From NCBI GenBank assembly GCA_037693485.1, contig CM075353.1:105482501-105546500 (forward strand): 64,000 nt of DNA, read 5' to 3'. How positions within the stretch are numbered: position 1 is the first letter of the stretch; each line of letters opens with the position of its first letter. The translations under genes and the position numbers were made by a program. This stretch comes from Kitagawia praeruptora (taxonomy: Eukaryota; Streptophyta; Magnoliopsida; Apiales; Apiaceae). Under the pieces are notes generated by a model. The model saw only the letters and a list, made by a program, of their open reading frames with translations. It ran no database searches and was not told the origin of the DNA. This document shows, piece after piece, positions 46,526 to 58,537 of the stretch.

Positions 46526-47519
46526 TGTTGACGGAGGAATTTGGTAACAACAAAATTCGAGGTACTTCACCGGAAACAAGATCTACAGCGGTGGTTCTTT
46601 ACCGAAAAGAGTGGTGGCTGTTTGTAATTGGTGGCTGAGATTGATAGGGTTAGTGGCGGCTATTCAGAGCTCTCGACTTCCAACCCCTCAATCGGCCTAC
46701 GTACCCCGGTATTTATAGGGGATCAAGCCATACGTAGTTCTTGGAGAGCAAGAAACCCAAATGGGCCTGGATAACGGACCAGCTTCCGGAATGTTCTACT
46801 ATGAGGCCTAACCACAAAGGCCCAAGGCTCATCCAGGATCTCAAGACTTCACGGATAAGGAAACTTCCCCCATCGAGGACTAGTCCTATCCGCTACCAGC
46901 TATTTCTTGATTTCAAGGATGCAGGTATAGCCGTAGTTTACCCCAAGTGCAGAACGCATCCCTGTCTCCCGAATGAGAAGCACCCACCAGATAGCAGGAC
47001 AGGTGATCCAGAGCTTTTGGGTACAAAGTGCAGGATTACTCCAAAGTTCCCCAATGAGGGCGCGCCCATTGGCTACAGGAACAGAGCTCCCAAAGCACAC
47101 ACCAAAAAGTCTCCATCTTTCCACCTTAGGGCGCGCCCTTAGTGTCTAAGAAGGGTCCTTATATCCAGGCAAACCCCTGGAGGCCTTCTGCGACGGACAT
47201 CCCCCTCCTAAGATACGACAGGAGGGAATTCTTCAACTTCTGGAATTCCAGCTTGAGTAGAATCCCATCTTGAATGGATTCCATACTTGAGTTGAATCCT
47301 AGGAAAGATTTCTTTAATGTCTTCTCAGAAAATCACCTTGAATCAATTCGTCACCATGTTTCATATTTAGGGCGCGCCCTCTTTATAGAAAAATAGAGGG
47401 CGCGGCCTGACTTCTACCTTTTCTGCCAAAACCCTAATTAATCCTAGAATTCCCTAAATTGAACCCGTATTGGACCCGAATCCATCTTGAAATACCTGAA
47501 CTGAATTTTGGCTATAACA
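46526..47519 (-). repeat. Left LTR (3' LTR in element orientation)
   Basis: 994 bp, TGTTGACGG...CTATAACA. It contains three GGGCGCGCCC palindromes (47058, 47129, 47370). Confidence 0.96.
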
Positions 47520-47692
47520 ACTACCCCCCAATTCCATATGAAATCAAAGATAATATATGGAATTCTCTTCAAAAGATCCAAAATTCTCACCACATATTTT
47601 ACAGGGCGCGCCCTAGGGGAAAGCGCAACCTCAGAATCTTAATCGATTTTTTAGTGGCATACAGCTGTCATCCACTAACCGTTTTCACCTTC

Positions 47693-47700
47693 TATAAATA
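47693..47700 (+). promoter_or_regulatory. TATA box of the antisense gene in the young element
   Basis: TATAAATA is followed by a CT-rich leader (cctctctctccctcac). A probable 5' UTR exon ends at the donor AAG/gtatgt (47853/47854). The strand is opposite to gag-pol. Confidence 0.65.
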
Positions 47701-48376
47701 CCTCTCTCTCCCTCACTTTACTCTTTTTATTTATCTCTCCCAAAATTTATACCCTACTCCGGCGATTTTTTTTTTTTTTTCGAGCAACAATCCGGCTAAT
47801 CTCGACGTTTTCCTCCGATTTCTTTCCGCAAATCTTGTTTCATAACTTCCAAGGTATGTTTTAATATTTTTAACCCATTGTTTCACCGTGTATTTTGTTT
47901 GATTTTATACTTTGACTGTTGGTTATCCTCCATGTTCTTCATTTTTCTTCTGTGTGTATATATGTATGTATTGCTGTTTGATCCTATTTGATTACAATTG
48001 TGATCCTACATATTGTTCTTGATAGAGTAATATTGTTAATCAACCCTCAAGGCGCGTCTTTTACACAGGGCGTGCCTCTAATTTTTCTGATAAATGCAAT
48101 TCTTGATTCTTGATAACTTTTCTAGGAGACTTTAAACAATCCTTCCTCGGCACCTCTTTACATCACCACCATTATAGTCTAGGACGCGTCTTGTAATTAC
48201 CCAAGAGATAGTTTAGATAGTTTACTTTTTAGACAGTTTTTAGCTTATAACTCGTCGAAAATTTCTTTCCTGGGCGCGCCCTCAATTTTTTATCTTCAAT
48301 TTTGTAGCTGGAGGGCGCGCATTCGCCGTTTCATCCTTTTAAGGAATTCAATAGAAGCAACGGGATACACTCTCCC

Positions 48377-50056
48377 TTGCCAGCTCCACTTCCTCCAAAT
48401 CACTACCGGCCTCTTTTCTCATTCATTTCTTCAGAAGACAAGGCGCGCCTTATTGAAGAAATTAACGAAGATAGAATGAGTTTCTCCAATGAAGATTCTT
48501 TAGATGATATCCCCCTTAGCACCCATTTGAAGAATAAAACAAAAACTCCTGCACTAATATCCGAAAAAATATCTAACCCTCTGTATACGGATCCTTCTGA
48601 TATCGATTATACACCAGATTCCAATTCCAATGATACACACTCTTCTGACACCTACTCCTCTGAGGGCGCGCCCTCAGCTTCTTCCATCTCACCCATGACC
48701 GATTCTGAACACTCATCTCCTCCTCCCCAGGGTTCTAAAAATCGCCGAGTACTCATTCCGAGTACTCGTTTTTAACCCCTCGTCCGATCCGAGTTCCGAT
48801 TTCTGAGTTTCGGAGTCAAATCGAATTACACTTACACGTATTTTTAATGTTTATCTATTGGTTTTAATATTATTAAATAATTATTATTAGTATATATATA
48901 AAATATATATTATCGTTAAATTCTAAATTTTAACACATGTACATTAAAATATGAATGAATAAATTTAATATATGAGAAATTTTTTTAAAAAATTATCCGA
49001 TTTGTTCTCCGAGTACTCATTCCGAGTACTCTCCGAGTTTCCGAGTACTCGTTTTTCCGGAACAAAACTGAGTGGGACCGAGTTCCGATTTTTACAACCT
49101 TGCTCCTCCCTCACCTGTTCCATTTGTACACTGGGAAGTTCTTGACGAGGAACTCGATATCGATTGGGGTAGCTACGACGACATGTCTGATAAAGAGAAA
49201 AATCAACTCAGAAAGAAACAGGGCAAACTTGCCTGTGTAAACATGTCTTCCATTGCTACAAGTGACGAAGTGGGATGGGCTATGCAGTATTATGGTCAAG
49301 AAGGAATCTGGGCCATCCCATATGCTCATCATCGCCCTCACATCTTCAATTACGGTAAAAACTTCAAAATTCCAAGAATGGTCCTAACTCCGAAGCTGGT
49401 GGCTCTTGGGGTGGGCGCACCCTTACACCCTTACCTTCAACAGATACTAAGGTGGTATGACATTGCACCCATTCAACTCTCCCCCAATAGCTACAAACTT
49501 GTACTCGCTTTGTTCATCCTTTATCATGATCTTGAATTAGGAACTCCCTCTATGCATGAGGTTAGCTATTTCTTCAGCATTCGACAATCTAGCATTGGTT
49601 ACTACTACCTTGTAATCAACAAGCCTCACAACAACAAAGGTTTTTCTGAAGGAAGAATTAACCATCTTAAGTATTGGAAATAACCTTTCTTTTATGTCTG
49701 GGATGTTCCCCGAGTTCGGATACAATTCAACACGAATCCTTGTAAGTGAGGGCGCGCCCTTTACTTTTCTTAACTTTTTAATTTTTAATTGTTTATTGAC
49801 TCCTTTGAATCCCAACAGATAAGAGAACACGGAAAATGCTTGAGGGCGCAGCCTCAATTCGGGCAAAAGCCGTTCTGAAAGTTGCATCAGAGAAATTCAA
49901 CCTTCAATCTTTAATCACAGAAGAAAACTTAAAGAGAGTAGGAATTTTATCTGATAGAGTTGGACACATTTGTAAATTTAAAAGGTTTAAAAAAGGAATA
50001 CCCGTTCTCACAATCTCATCTAGTAATAGTGAGAATTCTGATTCTGATGAAGGTAA
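48377..50056 (+). pseudogene. Antisense ORF (aORF), 5' exons, Transposase_28-like
   Basis: The first coding block (48377 to 48727) is acidic and serine-rich, with no clear ATG in this frame. A 375-bp hAT MITE interrupts it. The second block (49111-49680) carries the 'putative gypsy type transposon' core: GAPLHPYLQQILRWYDIAPIQLSPNSYKL-like order, residues spread over about 60 positions. An in-frame TAA follows WK at 49681, and the frame continues to a donor at about 49741 (cctt/gtaagt). A third block (49820-50056, after ccaacag) is lysine-rich. The MITE and the TAA make this copy defective unless the MITE is spliced out. Confidence 0.72.
48728..49102. mobile_element. hAT-type MITE in an aORF exon
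   Basis: The TIRs are CAGGGTTCTAAAAATCG and, on the complement of the right end, CAAGGTTGTAAAAATCG. It has a perfect 8-bp TSD, CTCCTCCC (48720-48727 and 49103-49110). The interior repeats ccgagtactcattccgagta. The AT-rich core lies near 48840-48990. Confidence 0.93.
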
Positions 50057-50168
50057 TAATTATAATGTAGGGAATACCCGTTTTTCTTCATTTCTTATGT
50101 TTTATTTTATAATTTGCCTTCTTTACCCAGGGCGCGGCCTAACCTTTCTTTTCTTTTGTCTTGTACAG

Positions 50169-51175
50169 GTATGGCTCCTAGGATTCCTCGTGGGTTTGGA
50201 GCTGCCAAGAAGAATGACAAAGAAAAGAAAAACGACCAATCGGGCACATCTGACTCCAGGGCGCGCCCTGTGCAGGGAAAGGACTCTAGTGACATAGTCA
50301 CTCCGTCCACAGAATCCCTGAAAAGAAATGCTGATACTCAAGACCCTACCACTGACAGGGGCAAGAAGCCAAGAACCGAGGGCGCGACCTCGTATGTTGA
50401 GACTCTGATCGGCCCTTCCGCTGCTCCCCTTTTTGGTGAAAATGAAGTTGACTTGTGGCAGAACATGAATGCCGTGGAAGAATCTGAGTCAATGATTCGA
50501 GCATCTGCCCAACTACTCATTCAATCTCTAGGGCGCGCTCAGAGAGTGCGCAAAGAAAAGCTTTATCTAAATAGACTGGAGGCTGAGAGCAAGAAATTCT
50601 CCACAATGGTTATCGAAAATGACAACAAGTGGAAAAAGGAATGTGATGCTAAAGATGCCACCATTACTACCCTCCAGGTAGATCTTCAAAAATCTGTTGA
50701 ACAGGGACAATATCTTTGTGACCAAGTTGAGAGGTTGAAGAGAGAAAGGGAGGAATTCAGAGCTCAGCAAAGCACTTTAGAGATTGAAAAGGCCAAGTTG
50801 AAGGAGCAGAGGGAGGCCATTGAGGATGAGAACTTTGAGAAGGGATTCAACTTCTACCTCACTGGTTTTCTAGCCAACGATCCTGACTACAACTGGGAGA
50901 AGTTTGGTCCTGCTGCTGCTGAGGATGTAGCAAAGTTTAAAGTCGATGAAGCTGCTGCCATCAAGGCAAAAAGAGTTGAACTGGGATTAGAGGATCCCCC
51001 TGAGGGCGCGCCCTCTACTGAGAATGTTCAAACCTCCCCTCCAGCAGCTATCCCTACTCAGAGCTCTCCTCCTACGGACGTATCTCCTCTCACCATTGTT
51101 TATCCTGATGATACGCAGGGCGCGCCTTCTCCTTCCAAAGTTGTTCCTTCTTCACCCCCTAAGGGCGCGCCTTAG
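50169..51175 (+). CDS. Antisense ORF (aORF), 3' exon with coiled coil
   Basis: It is preceded by ttgtacag; the ATG at 50171 opens MAPRIPRGFGAAKK. About 335 residues: a basic, disordered N-terminus, a long charged coiled-coil segment (about residues 135-240, LQVDLQKSVEQG through KLKEQREAIEDE), then a conserved-looking GFNFYLTGFLANDPDYNWEKFGP, and a proline/serine tail. Five or six GGGCGCGCCC-type motifs are translated here as RARP, EGAPS, GRAQ and QGAPS. It converges on gag-pol, whose stop is at 51781. No enzymatic motif was seen. The role of aORF proteins in Tat elements is not established. Confidence 0.72.
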
Positions 51176-51780
51176 GGTTTTCATATTCAAACTTGTCCGT
51201 AACTACGTTCACTCTTAAGGCGCGGGTCCTTTGCAAAACCCTGCAAGTTGTAATTCTTAACTTTTAATGCCTTTTGAACTTTGCTATGCTTATTATTTAT
51301 CTCCATGTTTTTATTTGTTAAAAAACCTTTAACTTGATTTTATCTGACATAAAAACATCTTCAAAAATCTTCAAATATAAGTTGAGGGCGCGCCCTAAGG
51401 CATTACCCTTTTCAGGATTCCTTTAACTTGTCAATTTTTTGCTTATAATTACACAAAATGTCACAGGGCGCGCCCTATGACATGGGTACGACCTCTTGTA
51501 CTTCAATCAAAAAATCTTCAAATACTGGAAAAATGTCTTGATATACTTTATTAATCTTCAAACAAACTCAAATCTCGACAGAACAAGGGAAGGTATACAT
51601 GTACTACCCCCCGAGCTAAGGAGAATAAACTTTGAACAAACGTGGAATAAAAACAGCAAGTCTCGACTAGAACTAAAGAAGGCGTATGTATACTACCCCC
51701 CTAGACTAGGAGAAGATTTATTTATGCTAGTCTATAACTTAAATATAAGACTTCATACAATAGGGGGCCAAAGCCGCACC

Positions 51781-54700
51781 CTACTGATAATATTTCTTCA
51801 AATGCTCCGCATTCCATGCTCTTGGGATTGTATTGCCATCCAAGTCTTCCAGATGATAAGTTCCTTCCCAAATGATAGACTTGATCTTGTATGGTCCTTC
51901 CCAGTTTGGACCAAAAACTCCATGAGCTGCAACTCTTGTATTTGGCATAACCTTTCGAAGAACCAAATCACCCACATTAAAAGGACGAGTCTTCACTTTC
52001 TTGTTGTAATACCTTGCAATCCTTTGCTGATAAGTTGCCAACCTCAACTGTGAGTTAGTCCTTGTCTCTTCTAGGAAATCAAGATTTAGCCTTTGATTTA
52101 TCATATTCAATTCTTCATCATAGAAATCCCTTCGGAATGACCCTGCTCCAATTTCTACCGGAACCATTGCCTCACATCCATAAGACAACATGAAAGGTGA
52201 TTCCCCTGTTGTGGTCCTTGGAGTTGTATTATACGACCATAAGACCATAGGAAGCTCCTCGGGCCAATTTCCTTTGCTTTCTTCTAGCTTGGTTTTCAAA
52301 GTATGCTTGATTATCCTGTTGATAGCTTCAGCCTGCCCATTGCTCTGAGGATGATACACAGCTGCGAATTCCTTCTTTATTCCCAAGTCCTCACATAGTT
52401 TTCGTAACTCTTTGCTATCAAATTGCTTTCCATTATCTGAAATAAGCTTGTAAGGAATCCCGAACCTGCACACAATGGAGTTAAACACAAAATCCTTGAT
52501 TTTCTTTGCTGTGATTATGGCCAAGGGCATTGCTACCGCCCATTTGGTGAAGTAATCTACAGCAACAATAGCATACTTGACTCCTCCCTTAGACTTAGGG
52601 AGTTCTCCAATAAGATCGATTCCCCACATAGCAAATGGCCATGGACTTATCATAGAAGTCAAAGTAGTCACCGGAACTGTTGAAAAATTGGCAAACCTCT
52701 GACATTTATCACATGCTTTGACAAACTCATAGGCATCCTTCTTCATAGTAGGCCAGTAATAACCTTGCCTTAACACCTTCATTGCCAACGAACCACCCCC
52801 CGAGTGATTTCCACAAATTCCTACATGCACCTCCCTTAGGATATAATTACATTCATCTCCATCTATGCATTTCAGAAGCGGTTGATTGAAACCTCTCTTG
52901 TATAGAATTCCATCATACTCTACAAACCTAGCAGCATGATATCGAAGATGCCTTGCTTCAATCTTATTGCTCGGAAGAATCCCCTTACGGAGATACTCTA
53001 AAATTGGAGTCATCCAAGTAACTTGCGGGATAATTTCCACTTCCATGATTCCTACTTCCGGAATACTGGGCACTTCTTGAACTTGTAGAGGAACCGTTCC
53101 CAACAGCATAGCATCTTTCTGAGATCCTAACTTAGCTAAAACATCTGCACTGTAATTTTCATCCCGAGGAATACATTCCAACCTTACTTCACGAAACTTC
53201 TGAATTAATCGCTGTGCACACTTCATGTAAAGCTCTGTTCTCGGACCTCTACACTGAAAACCTCCTTTGATTTGCCTGACTACTAACTCCGAATCACTTG
53301 ACACGATCAAATTTGCTACCTTCATTTCCAAAGCCATCTTCAATCCGTTAATCAAAGCTTCATACTCCGCATCATTATTAGTTGCCTCGAATTTGAAGTG
53401 AATTACACTCATGAATTGATTTCCTTCAGGCGTCACTAAAATTACTCCTGCACCAGCTCCTCCATTGTTCACAACTCCGTCTACGTGCAACCTCCACCAA
53501 GGTTGGGGAACTTCCTCAAGAGGGCGCGCCCTCTTAGGAGGAATTCCAGGTTCCACCAATACAAATGACTTCTCCTCGGTCTCTGAATCAAACTCCAGGA
53601 TGAAATCTGCTAAAGCCTGACCTTTAATTGCTGTTCTTGGTGTATATTCCAAATCGAACTGTCCCAACTCAATAGCCCACTTCAACATTCTCCCCGAAGC
53701 TTCCGGTTTGTGAAGGATACCTCTCAACGGGTAAGCAGTACGAACCTCAATTTTGTGAGCTTGAAAATAAGGACGAAGCTTCCTTGCTGCCAAGATTAAA
53801 GCATAAACCAACTTTTCCATGCTGGTATATCGAGTTTCTGCGTCATGCAAACGCTTACTCACATAATAAACCGGGGACTGATGATCAATCTCTTCTCTTA
53901 CCAACACTGCACTAATGGAGTACTCTGAAACTGCCAAGTACAATATCAAAGTTTCTCCTTCCACGGGCTTGGCTAAGAGCGGAGGATTCCCCAACTGCTC
54001 CTTGATTTTCTGAAAATCTTCTTCACACTCAGGAGTCCACGCGAAATCTCTGGATGCTCCCTTGATTGCCTTGAAGAATTCTCTGCATCTATCTGAAGAT
54101 TTTGACACAAAGCGATTTAGTGCGGCAATTCTCCCAGCCAAACTCTGAACTTGCTTCACACTAGATGGAGATTTCATGTCAAGTAAGGCATTAATCTTGG
54201 CTGGATTCGCCTCGATCCCGCGATGGTTGACAATGAATCCCAAGAACTTTCCGGATTCCACTCCAAACACACATTTTTTAGGATTCAACTTCATCCCGAA
54301 CTTCCTCAATACTCCAAACATCTGCTCTAAGTGCTTCACATGGTCTTCCGCCCTCAAAGATTTAACAAGCATATCATCCACATACACTTCCATAGTTTTC
54401 CCAATCAGATCTTTGAACATCATGTTTACCAACCTCTGATAGGTGGCTCCGGCGTTGATCAAACCGAATGGCATTCCAATGTAACAGTACAAACCTCTAT
54501 CTGTGATAAAAGAAGTATGCTCTTGATCTGGCTCATACATAGGAATCTGATTGTAGCCCGAGTAAGCATCCATGAAACTCAAAAGAGCATGGCCAGCTGT
54601 AGCATCCACCAACTGATCAATTCGAGGGAGAGGAAAACTATCTTTAGGACAAGCCTTGTTCAGATCCGTGAAATCCACACAAGTTCTCCACTTTCCATTA

Positions 54701-57259
54701 GGCTTCTTGACAAGAACTGGATTAGCCAACCAATCTGGATAATATGATTCCTTGATCAAACCAACATCTAGAAGTCTATCAACTTCCTCTTTCAATGCTA
54801 TTGCTCTTTCTCCACTCACAGGTCGACGTTTCTGGCGAATTCCTTTCTTGGTGGGATCTATGTTCAGATGATGACACATAACCTTTGGATCGATTCCCAC
54901 CATATCAGCATGACTCCAAGCAAAGACATCCAAATTATTCAAGAGAAAATTAGTGAGCATTCCTCTCAACTTGGAATTCAACTGAGATCCGATTTTCAAA
55001 ACCTTACTCGAATCCTTCTCATCCACCATAATTGGAATAGTATCCTCTGCAGGACCAGTCTTTTCTACAGGTTGTGGTGTTCTCGGATCAAGATCAAAAT
55101 CAAAACTTCGTGGATCCTCGATTGGTGTTGCATCCTTGGAGGGCGCGTCCTCTTTACGAGGGAAGTCTTCCTCAACAAGGGTATGCACCAAACCTTCAAG
55201 TAACATTCGCCTCCCTTCGACCTGCTCACCTCTGATATTAACTGAAATCACCTCTTCTGAATCTTCTTCAATTTCCTCTAGAATTCCATCTTGAAGATCA
55301 CCAAGTACTGGAATTCTCTCCTCAGGGCGAGCCCTGTAGCAAGGTGTTTCCTCCTCTGGCTCTTGAACAAGATAATGGACTTTCACTTCTCCAGGAGCAA
55401 TACTCATAACTCCTGAACTACTTTCACTGAGGGCGCGCCCTCCATCCTGCTGTCTCCTGAATCCCTTGATTGCCTTGTGATAACAATCTCTCGACTCATG
55501 CTGGGATCCTCGGATTGTTCCCACCCCGTTCGGCGTAGGAAACTTCATTGCAAGATGATAGATGGAGGTTACAACCTTCATTTCTTTCAACAAAGGACGT
55601 CCTACCAAAGCATTGTGTGATGATTCCATATTCAAAATCATGAAATCCATCATTTGAGTCACAGAAAGAGTTCCTTCCCCGAGAGTTACTGGTAACTTGA
55701 TGGCCCCCATAACCTTTACAGACTCAACCGAAAAACCATAGATCCATCCGTTGTCTTGAATCATATCCTTATCTATGAGTCCCAGCTTTTGATAAGTGCT
55801 GTAATATAGAATATTCACCGAACTTCCATTATCAACAAAAACTCGATGCACATTCTTGGAGCCAATCTGAATTGCCACCACCAAAGCATCATTATGAGGA
55901 TGATGTACCCACCTTGCTTCTTCTTCTTCAGTGAAAGTGATATCGGCACATTCTCCTTTGAACAATTTAGGCGGCCTCAATTCCAAACTATTCACATTTG
56001 TAAGAGGTCGGTATCTTGCTTCCCTAGCATACCTCTCCATAGCATGATTGCTGTCACCTCCCAGGTGATGTCCACCAAAGATGGTGTGAATACTTCCCTC
56101 CTTGACGAACTTCTTCTCTTCAGGCTTGCCATCACCATGGAGGGCGCGCCCTCCATCTCTCTTATCAGGATTCTCCCTATGTTTTTTCACCTCTCTGACA
56201 ATCCATTCTGTCAAATATCCTTCCTTGATCAAATCTTTAATTTCATCCTTCAATTGACGGCACTCATGAGTATTGTGCCCTGATGACTCATGGAATTCAC
56301 AATACTTCCTCTTGTCTTTGCTTTGCCAAGAAGAGAGAGGATCTGGCTTTCTGAAGAATCCTTTATTTTTGTTTACCTCGAAGATGTGTTCAATGGAAGC
56401 TGCCAAAGGAGTATAATTACCCGGCCTTTGATCGTAGGCGTAAGTATCGGGAGGACCCCAATTTCCTCCAACTTCAGCTACATTCACCCGATTGGCACCA
56501 GTCGCTATACGACGCGTTGGGCTAGGTGACCTGTCCTTCCTCTTGTTAGTCTTTCCCTTAATACCACTTTGAGGATCTGATTTTCGATTGTCTGCTAAGG
56601 ATTGCTCTACGATCTTGAAAGACTCAGCCTGTGCAAACACATCGGCCAGAGTAGGTGGATCTCGCCCTTGGAGATGCTTCCAGAAATCAGTTCCTACTGA
56701 CAATCCAGCTATTAAGAAACTCTTGAGCGTTTCATCAGTCGCTCCTCTCACCAAAGTAGACTCCGAGTTGAATCTTTTGAAATAAGATTGCAAACTTTCT
56801 CCTTCCCTTTGTTTGATATTAGCCAAAGTTGTGACTGGAGGGGCATACTTCACTGCCGCTTGGAATTTAGTCAAAAACAAATTCCTCATCACGTGCCAAT
56901 ATGTAATCACTCCCGGGCCAAGTTTCTGAAACCATTGTTGAGCACTCTCCCTGAAAGTTGCTGCCAACAATCGACACCTAGCTAACTCCGTCACCTGATA
57001 AACATCCATCTCGATATCAAAGCGTCCGAGGAATTCCACAGGGTCTGCGTTTCCATGAAAATGCAAATCATTTGTCATAGATCTATACCCTGTAGGAAGC
57101 TGCGCCTCTCTAACTTCAGTTGAAAAGGGAGAGGATGTTTGCGCAGTAGCAGATATTCTTCCTCCATCCAAGTGAGCAAGGAGCTTCTTCAAGTCATCCA
57201 CATTAAAAGTTCCGACCCCGGGAACATTCTGAATATTTGGTTGTGTCGCAGTTTGTGTA
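51781..57259 (-). CDS. Gag-Pol polyprotein of the young Tat-like element
   Basis: The frame is open from 57864 to the stop at 51781, but continues the gag N-terminus only from the C tract at 57260. Domains in order, with residue numbers from 57864: Retrotrans_gag (about 265-400, NADPVEFLGRFD), zinc-knuckle-like CEFHESSGHNTHEC (about 520), protease FVDNGSSVNIL (about 673), reverse transcriptase with YVDDMLVKS (about 1158), Ty3-type RNase H, archaeal-type RNase H (LHVDGVVNNGGAGAG, about 1457), and integrase with HHCC zinc site and DDE core (WGIDLIG about 1745, ISDNGKQFD, HPQSNGQAE). All catalytic motifs look intact. The double RNase H marks Tat. GGGCGCGCCC palindromes fall in linkers between domains. 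Confidence 0.93.
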
Positions 57260-58483
57260 CCCCCCCCCCCCCCCCGGGGGTGGAGGTGGAGGTGGAGCTG
57301 TTGTCTGAGTACCTCCCTGAGCCCCCGCTTGAGGTTGAACCACAACATCCCCGTGAGTTTGAGTTTGCTGGCCTTGAGGATTTCCCTCAATCTCTGGATT
57401 TCCCTGAGGCCATTGATTCCCTTGAGGCTGTGGATTTCCATTAGGTTGTGGATTTCCTCGAGGCTGTGGATTTCCTCGCGATCCTCTTTGATATTGTTCT
57501 CCTGAGTGAGGGCGCGTCCTTGACCCGGACTCAATAGAGGTGCTTGAATGAACTTGATGAATGCGAGGAGATCTCCCACCTGAGGGCGCGCCCTGATTAC
57601 GGGGCCGCTCATTTCCTTGATGCAAATCCATTCTTTTATCACCGTTATTATCACAGTTTCCTCTTGTTCCAGGAGTATCATGATGAAAAGCTTGTTTAGA
57701 TCCAAGGGGCCGTGACCTGTTGTGAACAGGGGGCACGCGCTGTGGATTGTTATTGCGGGCAAACGTCCGTCCATGTCCAAGGGGCCTCGACCTGTTGTCA
57801 GGGGGCACGCGCTGTGAATCATGGGGCCTTGATTCCAAATACTTGCTTTTCTTCTGTTGCTCAAGAAGTACCATCCTTAAATCGTCATCATTAAGCCTTA
57901 TTCCAAGGCGTTCCTTCAAGCTGGCATAATCTCTCCTTTCCCTTGCCATCTGCTCTTCATCCCTTTGGATTTCACCAGGGGTGCGCCCCGAGCGGTGTGG
58001 ATGAGGGCGCGCCCTATCTTGAGGATTCGACAACCTGCGTTCAGAATTATCTTCACTAGGATGTTCAACAATAGGATCAGAATAATATAACCTTCGAGGA
58101 GTGACCAGCTGAAATCTTCTTTCCTGATTTTCCTCCCTCCTTCGGGAATCCTCCTCAATCTGAGGGGATTTCCCTAACCGGCGATGATTTCGTGGGATGC
58201 TCCGAGATTCTCTCCTTGATCCCTGATTTTCCTCCACCGAACTCAATCTTGCTCCGAAATTATTTAGGGCATCTCCCATACAATACAGCTGTTCCATTAA
58301 TGCCGCGTTACTGATAAGAACGGGCGGCTGGCCACCGCCGGCGGCTGGAGTTCCATGGTGGTGTGGAGGAACGTGGATTTCCTCTAGAACATAAGCTTCA
58401 TGACGAGCTTGGTTACCCCCCAAACTATCTTCAGAATCATAATCATCTTCTTCGTGATAACCCCTGCGTTGATTGTGAGACAT
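57203..58483 (-). CDS. gag N-terminal region, upstream frame (426 aa)
   Basis: The ATG at 58483 lies 54 bp after the LTR. The protein is hydrophilic and low-complexity, with glutamate/arginine-rich segments, GNPQP repeats and a PPPPPPP run. The run is encoded by a homopolymer of 16 C and 5 G on the plus strand (57260-57280). Beyond that tract this frame ends within 60 bp, while the Gag domain continues in another frame. So gag and pol were probably one frame, split by a length change in the C tract. A sequencing error, a real mutation or slippage at the tract are all possible. Confidence 0.8.
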   Translation of the reverse strand: MSHNQRRGYHEEDDYDSEDSLGGNQARHEAYVLEEIHVPPHHHGTPAAGGGQPPVLISNAALMEQLYCMGDALNNFGARLSSVEENQGSRRESRSIPRNHRRLGKSPQIEEDSRRREENQERRFQLVTPRRLYYSDPIVEHPSEDNSERRLSNPQDRARPHPHRSGRTPGEIQRDEEQMARERRDYASLKERLGIRLNDDDLRMVLLEQQKKSKYLESRPHDSQRVPPDNRSRPLGHGRTFARNNNPQRVPPVHNRSRPLGSKQAFHHDTPGTRGNCDNNGDKRMDLHQGNERPRNQGAPSGGRSPRIHQVHSSTSIESGSRTRPHSGEQYQRGSRGNPQPRGNPQPNGNPQPQGNQWPQGNPEIEGNPQGQQTQTHGDVVVQPQAGAQGGTQTTAPPPPPPPGGGGGYTNCDTTKYSECSRGRNF

Positions 58484-58537
58484 CTTTTCCTCCTAAGATG
58501 AAGATCTTGATTGGCTGCCCTCCTTCTAGCGCCAATT

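Noticed and set aside
46741..47142. 133-aa ORF in the LTR, repeated at 58753-59154
   Set aside because: It is carried in both LTRs and looks like chance coding in GC-richer LTR DNA. No domain was recognised.
54176..56985. Plus-strand ORFs opposite the young element's pol
   Set aside because: They are antisense shadows of gag-pol. Unlike the aORF they have no promoter, splice sites or domain.
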